From: CAKUFA01 sp963618735
GTDB taxonomy: Bacteria; Bacillota; Clostridia; Christensenellales; Aristaeellaceae
NCBI GenBank assembly: GCA_963618735.1
Contig: CAVEUM010000005.1
Span: 38,994 to 102,993 of the forward strand
Length of the DNA stretch: 64,000 nt
Reading direction: 5' to 3'
In this document: positions 17,154-26,141 of the stretch, in pieces
How positions within the stretch are numbered: position 1 is the first letter of the stretch
Layout: each line of letters begins with the position of its first letter
Position numbers and translations under genes: made by a program
The notes under the pieces: model-generated
Seen by the model: only the letters and a program-made list of their open reading frames with translations
What the model was told of the DNA's origin: nothing
Database searches by the model: none

Positions 17154-17465
17154 ATGGCCGAAGAGCAAAAGTGCTGCTGTTGTCAGCACAAGGAAAAAAT
17201 CCGTCCGGAAGACGAATATAAGGATCTGATTCACCGATTGAACCGCATCGAGGGCCAGGTGCGCGGTATCCGCGGCATGGTGGAAAAAAACGCTTACTGC
17301 ACGGACATTATGGTGCAGGTGGCGGCGGTTAATGCCGCGCTGAACGCTTTCAACCGCGAACTGCTGGCCACTCACATCCGCACCTGTGTGGCGGAGGATA
17401 TCCGCCAGGGGAAGGACGAGGTTATTGATGACCTCGTGGTCACCCTGCAAAAACTGATGAAATAA
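17154..17465 (+). CDS. csoR: Copper-sensing transcriptional repressor CsoR
   Basis: This 103-residue all-helical repressor should release DNA when it binds Cu(I). The three copper ligands of the family are present as C49, H74 and C78 (YC...HIRTC). The RLNRIEGQVRGI motif of the first helix is complete. The N terminus carries an extra CCCCQH run (Cys 7-10) that standard CsoR proteins lack. The gene follows two CsoR-type palindromes and is 15 nt before copA, so it likely controls both. RcnR or FrmR alternatives are less likely because of the C-H-C set and the copper ATPase neighbour. Confidence 0.92.
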   Translation: MAEEQKCCCCQHKEKIRPEDEYKDLIHRLNRIEGQVRGIRGMVEKNAYCTDIMVQVAAVNAALNAFNRELLATHIRTCVAEDIRQGKDEVIDDLVVTLQKLMK

Positions 17466-17480
17466 GAAAGGAAGGTCTCT

Positions 17481-19979
17481 ATGAGACAATTCAATGTCAC
17501 GGGCATGAGCTGCGCCGCCTGCAGCGCCCGTGTGGAAAAGGCTGTGAGCAAGGTGGATGGCGTCACCGCCTGCTCCGTAAGTCTTTTGACCAACGCCATG
17601 GGCGTGGACGGCACCGCCACGGATGAGGCCATTATTCACGCCGTGGAAGAAGCAGGCTACGGCGCATCCGTCAAGGGGCAATCATCTAACGCAGCCTCCC
17701 CTGCCGCCGGCGAGGATGCTTTGGCAGACAGGGAGACGCCCGTGCTCAAGCGCCGCTTGCTCCTGTCGGTAGGTTTTCTGCTCCTGCTGATGTACATTTC
17801 CATGGGTCACGTAATGTGGCACTGGCCCATGCCGGGTTTTCTGAACGGGAACCCTATGGCCATGGCCATCACGGAACTGTTGCTGACCATCATCATCATG
17901 CTCATCAACAAGAAATTCTTCATCAGCGGCTTTAAGGGACTGATTCACCGTGCCCCCAACATGGATACGCTGGTGGCGCTCGGTTCTTCCGCTTCCTTCC
18001 TTTATAGTCTGGCGCTGCTGTATCAGATGACCGCAGACACAGAAAACGCCATGCATCTGCTGCACGGCATGTATTTTGAATCTGCTGCCATGATTCTTGC
18101 CCTGATTACCGTCGGCAAAACGCTGGAAGCCCGCAGCAAGGGCAAAACCACCGACGCGCTGCGCAGCCTGATGAACCTTGCCCCCAAGACCGCCACCCTT
18201 ATTCGAAACGGTGCCGAGGCTGTGGTTCCCATTGAGCAGGTACAGCTTGGGGACATTTTCGTGGTGCGTCCCGGGGAAAGTATCCCTGTGGACGGCGTCA
18301 TTCTGGAAGGCAGCACCGCCGTGAACGAATCTGCCCTGACAGGCGAAAGCATTCCCGCCGACAAGGCCGAGGGAGACAGTGTTTCCGCCGCCACCATCAA
18401 TCAGTCCGGCTTCATTCGCTGCCGTGCAACCCGCGTGGGTGAAGACACGACCCTGAGTCAAATCATCCGCATGGTCAGTGACGCCGCCGCTACCAAAGCA
18501 CCCATTGCCAAGGTTGCTGATAAGGTTTCCGGTGTATTCGTTCCTGTGGTGATGAGCATTGCCGCCGTCACTACCATTGTGTGGCTGCTCTGTGGTCAAA
18601 CCTTCGGCTATGCCCTTGCCCGCGGCATCAGTGTGCTGGTGATTTCCTGCCCCTGTGCTCTTGGTCTTGCGACCCCTGTGGCCATTATGGTTGGCAACGG
18701 TAAGGGTGCAAAGAACGGCATTCTCTTCAAAACCGCTGTAGCGCTGGAGGAAACGGGCAAGACGCAGATTGTTGCCCTGGATAAAACAGGCACCATCACC
18801 CGTGGTGAGCCGCGAGTGACTGATGTTCTTCCTGCCGAAGGGACAGGCAGCGATTTGCTCCGCCTGGCTGTGTCGCTGGAAGCCTTGAGCGAACATCCGC
18901 TGGCCAAGGCCGTTGTGCTCTCCGCCAAGGAAAAAGGCATTGACGCGGATGCTGTCACGGACTTTATGGCGCTCCCCGGCAACGGTCTGACAGCGTCTCT
19001 TCAGGGCGAAACCCTGCTGGGCGGCAGCATGAAATTTATCAGCGAGCAGGTTTCTGTTCCTGCTGAGATGATGGACAAGGCCCGTGCCCTCGCATCAGAA
19101 GGAAAAACGCCCCTGCTTTTCGCCCGTGGCGGCCGCGTTGCCGGCATCATCGCCGTGGCTGATACAATCAAGGAAGATAGCGCTCACGCAGTACAAGAGC
19201 TGAAGAACATGGGCATCCGCGTGGTGATGCTTACGGGCGACAACGAGCGCACTGCACAGGCTGTTGGTGCTCAGGCTGGCGTGGATGAAGTCATTGCAGG
19301 CGTTCTTCCCGATGGAAAGGAAAGCATCATCCGCCAGCTGAAGGAGCACGGCCGTGTCACCATGGTCGGCGATGGCATCAACGACGCGCCCGCCCTCACC
19401 CGTGCAGACATCGGCATGGCCATTGGTGCCGGCACCGACATTGCCATTGACGCGGCAGATGTGGTGCTCATGAACAGTCGATTGAGCGATGTTCCTGCAG
19501 CCATTCGTTTAAGCCGTGCCACCCTGCGAAACATCCATGAAAACCTGTTCTGGGCTTTCATTTACAACACCATTGGCATTCCGCTGGCAGCTGGTGTATT
19601 CATTCCCCTGCTGGGTTGGGAGCTGAACCCCATGTTTGGTGCAGCAGCCATGAGCCTGTCCAGCTTCTGTGTTGTATCCAACGCACTGCGGCTCAACCTG
19701 TTTGACCTTCACAGTGCGAAAAGGGATAAAAAAATTCAGCCGACGGAAATCGGCAGCATTGCAAAGGAGAAAGGAACCATGGAAAAAACCCTGAATGTAG
19801 AAGGCATGATGTGCCCCCATTGTGAAGCCCACGTAAAGCAGGCGCTGGAAGCCATCCCCCAGGTGGATACGGCTGTTGCCAGCCACACCGCCAAGACGGT
19901 GAAGGTCACCCTGAATGCCCCTGTGGATGATGCGGTGCTGGCCAAGGCCGTTCAGGATGCCGGCTACAAGGTCGTGTAA
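17481..19979 (+). CDS. copA: Copper-exporting P1B-type ATPase with C-terminal CopZ-like domain
   Basis: This 832-residue pump moves Cu(I) out of the cytoplasm. It has an N-terminal heavy-metal domain (GMSCAAC, C11 and C14), the membrane CPC metal site (C390 and C392), phosphorylation motif DKTGT (D434), SEHPLAKA in the nucleotide domain and GDGINDAP. After the last membrane helices and a charged linker there is a second heavy-metal domain (GMMCPHC, C778 and C781) of 66 residues. That domain begins at an in-frame ATG (M767) with AAAGGAG 9 nt upstream, so a separate CopZ-like chaperone could be made from the same mRNA. Most CopA proteins have metal domains only at the N terminus. Confidence 0.94.
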   Translation: MRQFNVTGMSCAACSARVEKAVSKVDGVTACSVSLLTNAMGVDGTATDEAIIHAVEEAGYGASVKGQSSNAASPAAGEDALADRETPVLKRRLLLSVGFLLLLMYISMGHVMWHWPMPGFLNGNPMAMAITELLLTIIIMLINKKFFISGFKGLIHRAPNMDTLVALGSSASFLYSLALLYQMTADTENAMHLLHGMYFESAAMILALITVGKTLEARSKGKTTDALRSLMNLAPKTATLIRNGAEAVVPIEQVQLGDIFVVRPGESIPVDGVILEGSTAVNESALTGESIPADKAEGDSVSAATINQSGFIRCRATRVGEDTTLSQIIRMVSDAAATKAPIAKVADKVSGVFVPVVMSIAAVTTIVWLLCGQTFGYALARGISVLVISCPCALGLATPVAIMVGNGKGAKNGILFKTAVALEETGKTQIVALDKTGTITRGEPRVTDVLPAEGTGSDLLRLAVSLEALSEHPLAKAVVLSAKEKGIDADAVTDFMALPGNGLTASLQGETLLGGSMKFISEQVSVPAEMMDKARALASEGKTPLLFARGGRVAGIIAVADTIKEDSAHAVQELKNMGIRVVMLTGDNERTAQAVGAQAGVDEVIAGVLPDGKESIIRQLKEHGRVTMVGDGINDAPALTRADIGMAIGAGTDIAIDAADVVLMNSRLSDVPAAIRLSRATLRNIHENLFWAFIYNTIGIPLAAGVFIPLLGWELNPMFGAAAMSLSSFCVVSNALRLNLFDLHSAKRDKKIQPTEIGSIAKEKGTMEKTLNVEGMMCPHCEAHVKQALEAIPQVDTAVASHTAKTVKVTLNAPVDDAVLAKAVQDAGYKVV
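19763..19781 (+). promoter_or_regulatory. Internal ribosome binding site and ATG for a free CopZ-like domain
   Basis: AAAGGAG (19763-19769) lies 9 nt before an in-frame ATG (19779) within copA. Starting here would give a 66-residue copper chaperone ending at 19979. The site is seen in the sequence; its use is inference. Confidence 0.5.
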
Positions 19980-20083
19980 GGTACAACGTTTCCGCTTTCA
20001 AGGGAGGGCAGGCATTCTGCTCTCCCTTTTTCAGGCAGACGATCGTTTTCAGGCAAACAATCAATCATTAATCGGCTCCATAC

Positions 20084-20121
20084 AAAAATGACGACACCTT
20101 GAAAAAGGCATCGTCATTTTT
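20084..20121. terminator. Bidirectional terminator between copA and the surface-protein gene
   Basis: AAAAATGACGA and TCGTCATTTTT form an 11-bp stem with A and T tracts on both sides, between convergent genes. Confidence 0.8.
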
Positions 20122-20172
20122 GTGTTTTATCACGGAAGACGCCTTGCTCGTCAAGGTCATCTTCCTCTTTGA

Positions 20173-22104
20173 TTACTCTTCCGTGCGGCGACGGCGGCGA
20201 CGGGCGTAGCTGTCAGCCGTAGCAGGCTCGTTGGACTCCGCGGGTGCTGCGGCGGGTTCTTCCTCTTCAGGAGCTTCCTCTTCAGGAACATCTTCATCGA
20301 TGGTCAAATCCGCGTCAGCGGCCTGCTTGCGGTTAGGATAGAGCCGTGCGAGGGTTTCCGCCATAATGTCACCTTCCTCGGCAACAGGCTTTTCCTCCTC
20401 ATCGGTCTCCGCAGATTCTGCGTCTGCCTCTTCCGCATCCTCACCAATAGGACGAGTCACAGGCTCTTCTGCCTTGCCGGCAGTCTTCTTCTCCTCAGTT
20501 TCCTCCGCAGGCTGGCTGTAATCGCGATAGGAACCAAGCTCCAGGTGATCCACTGCCTGATCCGATTCATGCTTGAGCTGTGCGCGACGGACAGCGGCCA
20601 CAATCAGCAGCGCACCGCCAGCCACTGCCAGCACAATGCAGATCCACTTGATAACATTCAGTGCGCTCTGCACGCCATCCACAATGGAGGGCAGACCGTC
20701 CGTGGTGGGGATTTCCTCATGCACAGGGGCAGGAGGTGTGACGATGGGTGCCTCCGTGGGCACAGCAGTAGGCGTCTCATAGGTAATGGGCACCACGTTG
20801 CTGGTGAAGGTCACCGTTTCGTTCAGCTGATCCACACAGCGGGCGTTGAAGGCGAACTGACCTGCCATGGAGATGTTCACATCGCGGACAAAGCTGCGGG
20901 TTTCCCCTGCCGCAATGGTCGGGAACGTGTACAGCAACGTATCCACCGCGTAAACGTTCACCTTGGAAACATCGATGGCGCTGTTGTTCGTAACGCTCAC
21001 GGTGAAGCGCACCGTGCCGGGCATGGTGTACACCACGCTGCGATCCGCCACAGCCTGCACATCCAGGGTAATCACCTTGGCGGGGTCAGCGGCAGTAACC
21101 GTTACACGGCCGGAGCTCGTTTCCGCGTCCGTGCCGTCAGAGGTCTGACCCTTGACGGTGAACTGGTAGTCCGTCGTCTGGTCAATGGTGATCTGCTTTT
21201 CCAGCGTCAGGGTTTCACCGGCCTTGACCGTCTGGCCGCTGAAGATTTCGCCCAGGGTTGCATCCGATACGGATACATTCTGGTAATCTTCCTTGCCGCT
21301 GTTCTTAATTTTCAGTGTCAGCGTCACCATGTCGCCGGGGACGCCGCCCTTCTTATCAGCCGCCAGGCTTGCAGACATGTACACCTGGCCATACTTAATG
21401 GTCGCGGCGTCCTTCTTCACGGTCTGCGTCTTGCCGCTCACCTTATAGGTGATGGTGGGCTGGCTGGTCAGATTCTTCGTGCCCATTTTCACGGTGAAGG
21501 TGTAGCTTTCCTTCGTGCCTGCCGCCACCTTGCTGATGGTGCCGGACTTGGAGGAAATGCTGCTGTTTTCCTTGATGGTCACATTGGTGACGTCCACATT
21601 GCCGGAGTTCACCACATCGTAGGTGATGGTAACCTCCTGCCCCTTCTGCGCCGTAGCGGGCGTGATGGTGCGGTTGATTTCCAGGCTGGCTGTAGCTCCC
21701 TCATAGGTGATTTTCTTGGAGAAGCTATAGCTCTTGTTGACCAATTCGCCGGCATCATTATAAACGGGATACTTCAGCTTGAAGGTGATTTTGCCCGCTT
21801 CCAGCTGAGCCTGGGTCACCTTCCAGGTGCCGCTCCAGCTCTTGGAGGTGCCGACAGACAGCACAGGTGCGCCAAAGTCCTCTACCTGCTTGCCATTGGG
21901 ATAATACAGCGTGCAGGCGCCGGGCATGTCACCCTCGCCCGTGTTGGTCACCTGAATGGATACGGTAATAGTTTTCGGCTCGGTGAAGGAATTGGAGCTC
22001 AGCTCCATGCTGACCTTCAGGGGGCTGTTGTCCGCCGAGGCAGCGGCGCACAGGCAGAGCAGGGCAGCCACCACAAGCAGCATCGTCAATAGCCGTCTTT
22101 TCAT
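20173..22104 (-). CDS. Membrane-anchored cell-surface protein with CARDB-like repeats
   Basis: This 643-residue protein has a signal peptide (cleavage after AAASA, about residue 25), then about four Ig-like repeats with the NTG/NSG and KVNVY-type strands of CARDB/NEW3 domains (about residues 28-440). A Pro/Thr linker leads to one membrane helix (about residues 480-502). A cytoplasmic tail of roughly 135 residues follows, mostly Glu, Asp and Ala, ending in six arginines and TEE. No sortase motif is present; the helix anchors it. I do not recognise a function; adhesion or cell-envelope scaffolding are possibilities. The gene has its own promoter and terminator. Confidence 0.7.
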   Translation of the reverse strand: MKRRLLTMLLVVAALLCLCAAASADNSPLKVSMELSSNSFTEPKTITVSIQVTNTGEGDMPGACTLYYPNGKQVEDFGAPVLSVGTSKSWSGTWKVTQAQLEAGKITFKLKYPVYNDAGELVNKSYSFSKKITYEGATASLEINRTITPATAQKGQEVTITYDVVNSGNVDVTNVTIKENSSISSKSGTISKVAAGTKESYTFTVKMGTKNLTSQPTITYKVSGKTQTVKKDAATIKYGQVYMSASLAADKKGGVPGDMVTLTLKIKNSGKEDYQNVSVSDATLGEIFSGQTVKAGETLTLEKQITIDQTTDYQFTVKGQTSDGTDAETSSGRVTVTAADPAKVITLDVQAVADRSVVYTMPGTVRFTVSVTNNSAIDVSKVNVYAVDTLLYTFPTIAAGETRSFVRDVNISMAGQFAFNARCVDQLNETVTFTSNVVPITYETPTAVPTEAPIVTPPAPVHEEIPTTDGLPSIVDGVQSALNVIKWICIVLAVAGGALLIVAAVRRAQLKHESDQAVDHLELGSYRDYSQPAEETEEKKTAGKAEEPVTRPIGEDAEEADAESAETDEEEKPVAEEGDIMAETLARLYPNRKQAADADLTIDEDVPEEEAPEEEEPAAAPAESNEPATADSYARRRRRRTEE

Positions 22105-22205
22105 TGTTCACATCGGGCAGTGCAAGCCTGCCCTTCCTCCTTCCGTTCCCGGCAGGTATTCCATTCACTCAATGAGTGATAAGGATTCTATATGAAGCCG
22201 ATTCT

Positions 22206-22235
22206 ATTTTACTCGTGATACGGCCTGTCTGTCAA
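22206..22235 (-). promoter_or_regulatory. Promoter of the surface-protein gene
   Basis: On the minus strand TTGACA (22235-22230), 18 nt, TAAAAT (22211-22206), about 100 nt before the start codon. It shares the 327-nt intergenic stretch with the clpB promoter. Confidence 0.7.
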
Positions 22236-22323
22236 GCAAAAGGGTATTTTCAATGGCATTCCTGGCAGAAAAATATCCAAAATTACCTGCTTGCCCCTGC
22301 TGCAAAAAAATTTTCCCTTCCCC

Positions 22324-22377
22324 TTGACTTTTCCGCGGAATGGTGTAAAATACTATCGAAGGTCAAAGAAAGTCAAA
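22324..22377 (+). promoter_or_regulatory. clpB promoter with CtsR box
   Basis: TTGACT (22324-22329), 16 nt, TAAAAT (22346-22351) is followed by GGTCAAAGAAAGTCAAA (22361-22377). This is an exact match to the CtsR heptad repeat (RGTCAAA-N3-RGTCAAA). A further inverted half-site (AGTTTGACT) follows at about 22383. CtsR-controlled heat-shock induction of clpB is the likely reading; no ctsR gene is in the window. Confidence 0.85.
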
Positions 22378-22431
22378 GAACAAGTTTGACTAACCGCGAT
22401 TCTCCACTATGCCACGAAGGAGGCATGAACC

Positions 22432-25029
22432 ATGAACATGAATCAACTAACCCAAAAGACTCGCGAGGCCATTCAGCGCGCACAGTCGATTGCGGTCGAT
22501 TATCAGCATATGCAGGTGGATGAGGAACATCTCGCCGCCGCCCTTACCGAAGACAGCTCCAGCCTGATTCCCCAGCTGCTGAGTCAAAGCGGCGTCAGTG
22601 TTGAAACGCTGCAGAATCTCCTGAAGGATGCACTGGGACGCATTGCCCGCGTCAGCGGCCCCGGCCGTGAGGCAGACAAGGTGTACATTTCCCCGGAACT
22701 GGACAAGGCGCTGAATGCCGCCGAAGCCCGTGCCAAGCAGATGCATGACGAATTTACCTCTGTGGAGCATGTGTGGCTTGGCATCACCGGCAACCCCAAC
22801 GCCCGCATGAAGGACATTCTTCGCCAGATTGGCTGGAGGGAAGACGCCTTTATGCAGGCGCTGTCGAAGGTTCGCGGTGCAACCCGTGTTACCACCGACA
22901 GCCCCGAGGATACCTATGATGCGCTGAAGAAGTACGGTACCGACCTGGTGGCCATGGCCAGGGCACAGAAGCTTGACCCCGTCATCGGCCGTGATAACGA
23001 GATTCGTAACGTCATCCGCATTCTGAGCCGCAAAACGAAGAACAACCCTGTGCTGATTGGTGAACCCGGCGTTGGTAAGACCGCCGTGGTGGAAGGTCTG
23101 GCACAGCGAATCGTCCGCGGCGACGTACCGGACAGCCTGAAGAATCGCACCATTTTCTCCCTGGACATGGGCAGCCTGATTGCAGGCGCCAAGTTCCGCG
23201 GTGAATTTGAGGAACGCCTGAAGGCCGTGCTGGCAGAAATCAAGAAGAGCGAAGGCCGCATTATCCTCTTCATCGATGAATTGCACACCATCGTTGGTGC
23301 CGGCAAGGCCGATGGCGCCATGGACGCCGGCAACCTGCTCAAGCCTATGCTGGCCCGCGGCGAATTGCACTGCATTGGTGCCACCACCCTGAATGAGTAT
23401 CGGCAATACATTGAGAAGGATGCCGCCCTGGAGCGTCGTTTCCAGCCTGTTATGGTGGGCGAACCCACAGTGGAAGACACCATCGGCATTCTGCGCGGCC
23501 TGAAGGAACGCTACGAAGTCTTCCACGGCGTGAAGATTCAGGACAATGCCCTGATTGCCGCCGCAACCTTGTCCAACCGCTACATCACCGACCGTTTCCT
23601 GCCTGACAAGGCCATTGACCTGGTGGACGAAGCCTGCGCCATGATCCGCACGGAAATTGACTCTTTGCCCCAGGAGCTGGACGATATCCGTCACCGCGTC
23701 ATGCAATTGGAAATTGAAGAGGCCGCCTTGAAGAAGGACGACGACGAAATTACCAAAGCCCATCTGGCCGAGGTGCAGAAGGAGCTGGCTGAAAAGCGTG
23801 AGGCCTTCAACACCATGAAGGCGCGCTGGGAAAACGAGAAGAACGCCATCGGCAAGGTCACCAAGCTCCGTGAAGACATTGAGCGCACCAACGCCGCCAT
23901 TGAGAAGGCTGAGCGTGACTACGACCTGAACCGTGCCGCTGAGCTGAAGTACGGCGAATTGCCGAAACTGCAGAAGGAGCTGGCCGAGGAAGAAGCCATT
24001 GCCGAAAAGAGCAAGGGTGAGGACAGCCTGCTGCGCAACAAGGTCACTGAAGAGGAAATCGCCCGTATTGTGGGGCGCTGGACCGGTATTCCTGTAGCCA
24101 AGCTGATGGAAGGCGAGCGTGAGAAGCTGCTGCACCTGGAGGATGTTCTCCACGAGCGGGTCATCGGCCAGAACGAGGCTGTCCGCAAGGTCAGCGAGGC
24201 CATTCTCCGCAGCCGTGCCGGCATTCAGGATCCCAACCGTCCTCTGGGCAGTTTCCTGTTCCTTGGTCCGACCGGTGTCGGCAAAACCGAGCTTGCCAAG
24301 GCTCTGGCACAGGCACTGTTTGATGACGAAAAGAACATGGTGCGTATCGACATGTCTGAATACATGGAGAAGTTCAGCGTGTCCCGTCTGATCGGTGCAC
24401 CTCCCGGATACGTGGGTTATGATGAAGGCGGTCAACTGACAGAAGCTGTGCGTCGTCATCCTTACTGTGTCGTGCTGTTCGATGAGGTGGAAAAGGCGCA
24501 TCCTGACGTGTTCAATGTGCTGCTGCAGGTGCTGGATGACGGCCGCATTACCGACAGCCAGGGCCGCACGGTGGATTTCAAGAACACCATCCTGATCATG
24601 ACCAGCAACCTGGGCAGTGAGTATATTCTGGATGGCATCAAGGACGGCGACATCACCCCCGAAGCCCGCACACAGGTGGATCATCTGCTGAAGACAAAAT
24701 TCCGCCCCGAGTTCCTGAACCGTATTGACGAAATCGTGTACTACAAGCCGCTGGATCGTGAGCAGATCGGCAGCATCGTCAAGCTGATGCTGAAGAGCCT
24801 GAACAACCGTCTGAGCGATCGCCAGCTGTCCGTTACACTGACGGACAAGGCGCTGGATACGGTCATTGAGCAGGGCTTCGATCCCGTGTATGGTGCCCGT
24901 CCCCTGAAGCGTTATCTGCAGAGCAAGGTGGAAACCCTGCTCGCCCGCAGAATCATTGCCGCGGACGTAAAGCCCGGTGAAACCATGACCGTTGACGTAA
25001 ATGAGAACGGTGAACTCTATATTCGATAA
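22432..25029 (+). CDS. clpB: ATP-dependent disaggregase ClpB
   Basis: The 865-residue chaperone rescues aggregated proteins with DnaK. It has a double-Clp N-domain (1-145), the first AAA+ module with GEPGVGKTA (K216), a long coiled-coil M-domain (about residues 400-530, rich in Glu, Lys and Ala), which separates ClpB from ClpA/C, and the second AAA+ module with GPTGVGKTE (K618). No ClpP-binding IGF/L tripeptide loop is evident. GAAGGAGG precedes the ATG. A CtsR box in the promoter points to heat-shock regulation. Confidence 0.96.
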   Translation: MNMNQLTQKTREAIQRAQSIAVDYQHMQVDEEHLAAALTEDSSSLIPQLLSQSGVSVETLQNLLKDALGRIARVSGPGREADKVYISPELDKALNAAEARAKQMHDEFTSVEHVWLGITGNPNARMKDILRQIGWREDAFMQALSKVRGATRVTTDSPEDTYDALKKYGTDLVAMARAQKLDPVIGRDNEIRNVIRILSRKTKNNPVLIGEPGVGKTAVVEGLAQRIVRGDVPDSLKNRTIFSLDMGSLIAGAKFRGEFEERLKAVLAEIKKSEGRIILFIDELHTIVGAGKADGAMDAGNLLKPMLARGELHCIGATTLNEYRQYIEKDAALERRFQPVMVGEPTVEDTIGILRGLKERYEVFHGVKIQDNALIAAATLSNRYITDRFLPDKAIDLVDEACAMIRTEIDSLPQELDDIRHRVMQLEIEEAALKKDDDEITKAHLAEVQKELAEKREAFNTMKARWENEKNAIGKVTKLREDIERTNAAIEKAERDYDLNRAAELKYGELPKLQKELAEEEAIAEKSKGEDSLLRNKVTEEEIARIVGRWTGIPVAKLMEGEREKLLHLEDVLHERVIGQNEAVRKVSEAILRSRAGIQDPNRPLGSFLFLGPTGVGKTELAKALAQALFDDEKNMVRIDMSEYMEKFSVSRLIGAPPGYVGYDEGGQLTEAVRRHPYCVVLFDEVEKAHPDVFNVLLQVLDDGRITDSQGRTVDFKNTILIMTSNLGSEYILDGIKDGDITPEARTQVDHLLKTKFRPEFLNRIDEIVYYKPLDREQIGSIVKLMLKSLNNRLSDRQLSVTLTDKALDTVIEQGFDPVYGARPLKRYLQSKVETLLARRIIAADVKPGETMTVDVNENGELYIR

Positions 25030-25043
25030 TTTCCAATAGAAAA

Positions 25044-25083
25044 GGGACTCAACACCATTTCGGTGCTGAGCCCCTCGTTTTTT
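25044..25083 (+). terminator. Terminator after clpB
   Basis: GGGACTCAACACC-ATTTC-GGTGCTGAGCCCC is followed by TCGTTTTTT. It lies just before the end of the convergent DUF368 gene. Confidence 0.85.
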
Positions 25084-25092
25084 ATCATTGTT

Positions 25093-25965
25093 TTATGCCT
25101 TCAGTTCCTTCTTGTCTTCCTTGGGAGAAAGCACATAGGCCACCGTATAGCCAATCGCGAAGGTCACCAGAGACACAATCACCGTCACAACAGAAATGCC
25201 GCTCATGTCAGTCGCCATGAGGATGGCCACAGGGCTTGCCGTCACCAGACCAAGGATGGCTGCGTAGGTCCAGCCCTTATATTTGGCAATCAGCACCTCA
25301 ATGAGCTTGGCAATGGCGAAAATGCCGATCACAATGCCGATGCCGAAGGGAAGCAGGATGCCCACATTGCCCAGCACAGCGGACCAATCACCTGCGAACA
25401 GGGAGCTGGTCAGTCCCTTGATGCTGGCAATAACAGGCTCATAGTAGCCCAGCAGCTTCAGAATCATGGAGCCGCTGACGCCGGGAATCACCATGGTTGC
25501 GGAGGCCAGCATGCCCAGGAACAGCAGCTTAACCATCTCGCCGAAGCTCAGGGTAATGGTGGTCACATTTTCCTTCTGAATGATCTGCAGCACAATGATC
25601 AGTGCGAAGAAGGCTGCGAAGAGGATGCCGCCCACTGCGCCGATCTTTTCGCCCTTCAGCTGCTTGATGATGGCAGGCAGGCCGCCGAGGATCAGGCCGA
25701 TGAACATCGTGTTGGTCGGCAGCGGATAGTTGTCAAAAGCCCAGGTGATGACAAAGCTCAGGCTTGCGATGGCCACCACCATGCCAACGGCAAAGGGAAG
25801 CAAGGCCATAATGGACTTCTTGAATTCCTTGAACAGGTGGGTAATGCTGTGAATCAGCGTGTCATAGATACCCATGGAAACCATCATGGTACCGCCGCTG
25901 ACACCAGGAATAATGTTGGCAAGGCCAATGACCATGCCGCGCAAAATATCAAGAATGAATTTCAT
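25093..25965 (-). CDS. DUF368 membrane protein, probable undecaprenyl-phosphate translocase (PopT type)
   Basis: This 290-residue protein has about eight membrane helices and the two GVSGGT/GVSGS signature repeats of DUF368 (ANIIPGVSGGTMM near residue 20 and VIPGVSGSMILKLLGYYE in the second half). Members of this family were recently shown to recycle the C55-phosphate lipid carrier from the outer to the inner leaflet for wall synthesis. The internal symmetry of the two signature loops is visible. It is a single gene with its own promoter, divergent from nrdR. Confidence 0.85.
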   Translation of the reverse strand: MKFILDILRGMVIGLANIIPGVSGGTMMVSMGIYDTLIHSITHLFKEFKKSIMALLPFAVGMVVAIASLSFVITWAFDNYPLPTNTMFIGLILGGLPAIIKQLKGEKIGAVGGILFAAFFALIIVLQIIQKENVTTITLSFGEMVKLLFLGMLASATMVIPGVSGSMILKLLGYYEPVIASIKGLTSSLFAGDWSAVLGNVGILLPFGIGIVIGIFAIAKLIEVLIAKYKGWTYAAILGLVTASPVAILMATDMSGISVVTVIVSLVTFAIGYTVAYVLSPKEDKKELKA

Positions 25966-25998
25966 GCCGGTGTGCTCCTTTTTTCTATTTTCTTCAAC

Positions 25999-26027
25999 AC
26001 TATAACATGAAGAAACAAATACGTCAA
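25999..26027 (-). promoter_or_regulatory. Promoter of the DUF368 gene
   Basis: On the minus strand TTGACG (26027-26022), 17 nt, TATAGT (26004-25999), 34 nt before the start codon. It is back to back with the nrdR promoter. Confidence 0.7.
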
Positions 26028-26063
26028 TTTATCGCAAAAAAATTTACAAACTTGCAGGATGTC

Positions 26064-26092
26064 TTTACTTTTCTCCACAGATGTGTTATGAT
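26064..26092 (+). promoter_or_regulatory. nrdR promoter
   Basis: TTTACT (26064-26069), 17 nt, TATGAT (26087-26092). Transcription would start near 26099, inside the DnaA-box cluster. Confidence 0.65.
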
Positions 26093-26123
26093 TTATCCAC
26101 AGGTTATCCACATATTTTCCACA
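26071..26123 (+). promoter_or_regulatory. Cluster of DnaA boxes on the nrdR promoter
   Basis: Two perfect DnaA boxes TTATCCACA start at 26093 and 26104. A one-mismatch box, TTTTCCACA, starts at 26115, and another, TTCTCCACA, at 26071. The starts are 22, 11 and 11 bp apart and all point the same way, so the boxes lie on one face of the helix. They overlap the promoter spacer, start site and early leader of nrdR. Control by DnaA is inference. Confidence 0.7.
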
Positions 26124-26141
26124 GAGAAAGAGGTTGACAGG

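Noticed and set aside
22447..24684. A 745-codon open frame on the minus strand
   Set aside because: It is antisense to clpB, whose sequence has complete motifs. High GC gives long antisense frames across this window.
26071..26123. Chromosomal origin oriC
   Set aside because: DnaA boxes are present but dnaA, dnaN, gyrB, rpmH and other origin neighbours are not, and the boxes sit on a promoter.
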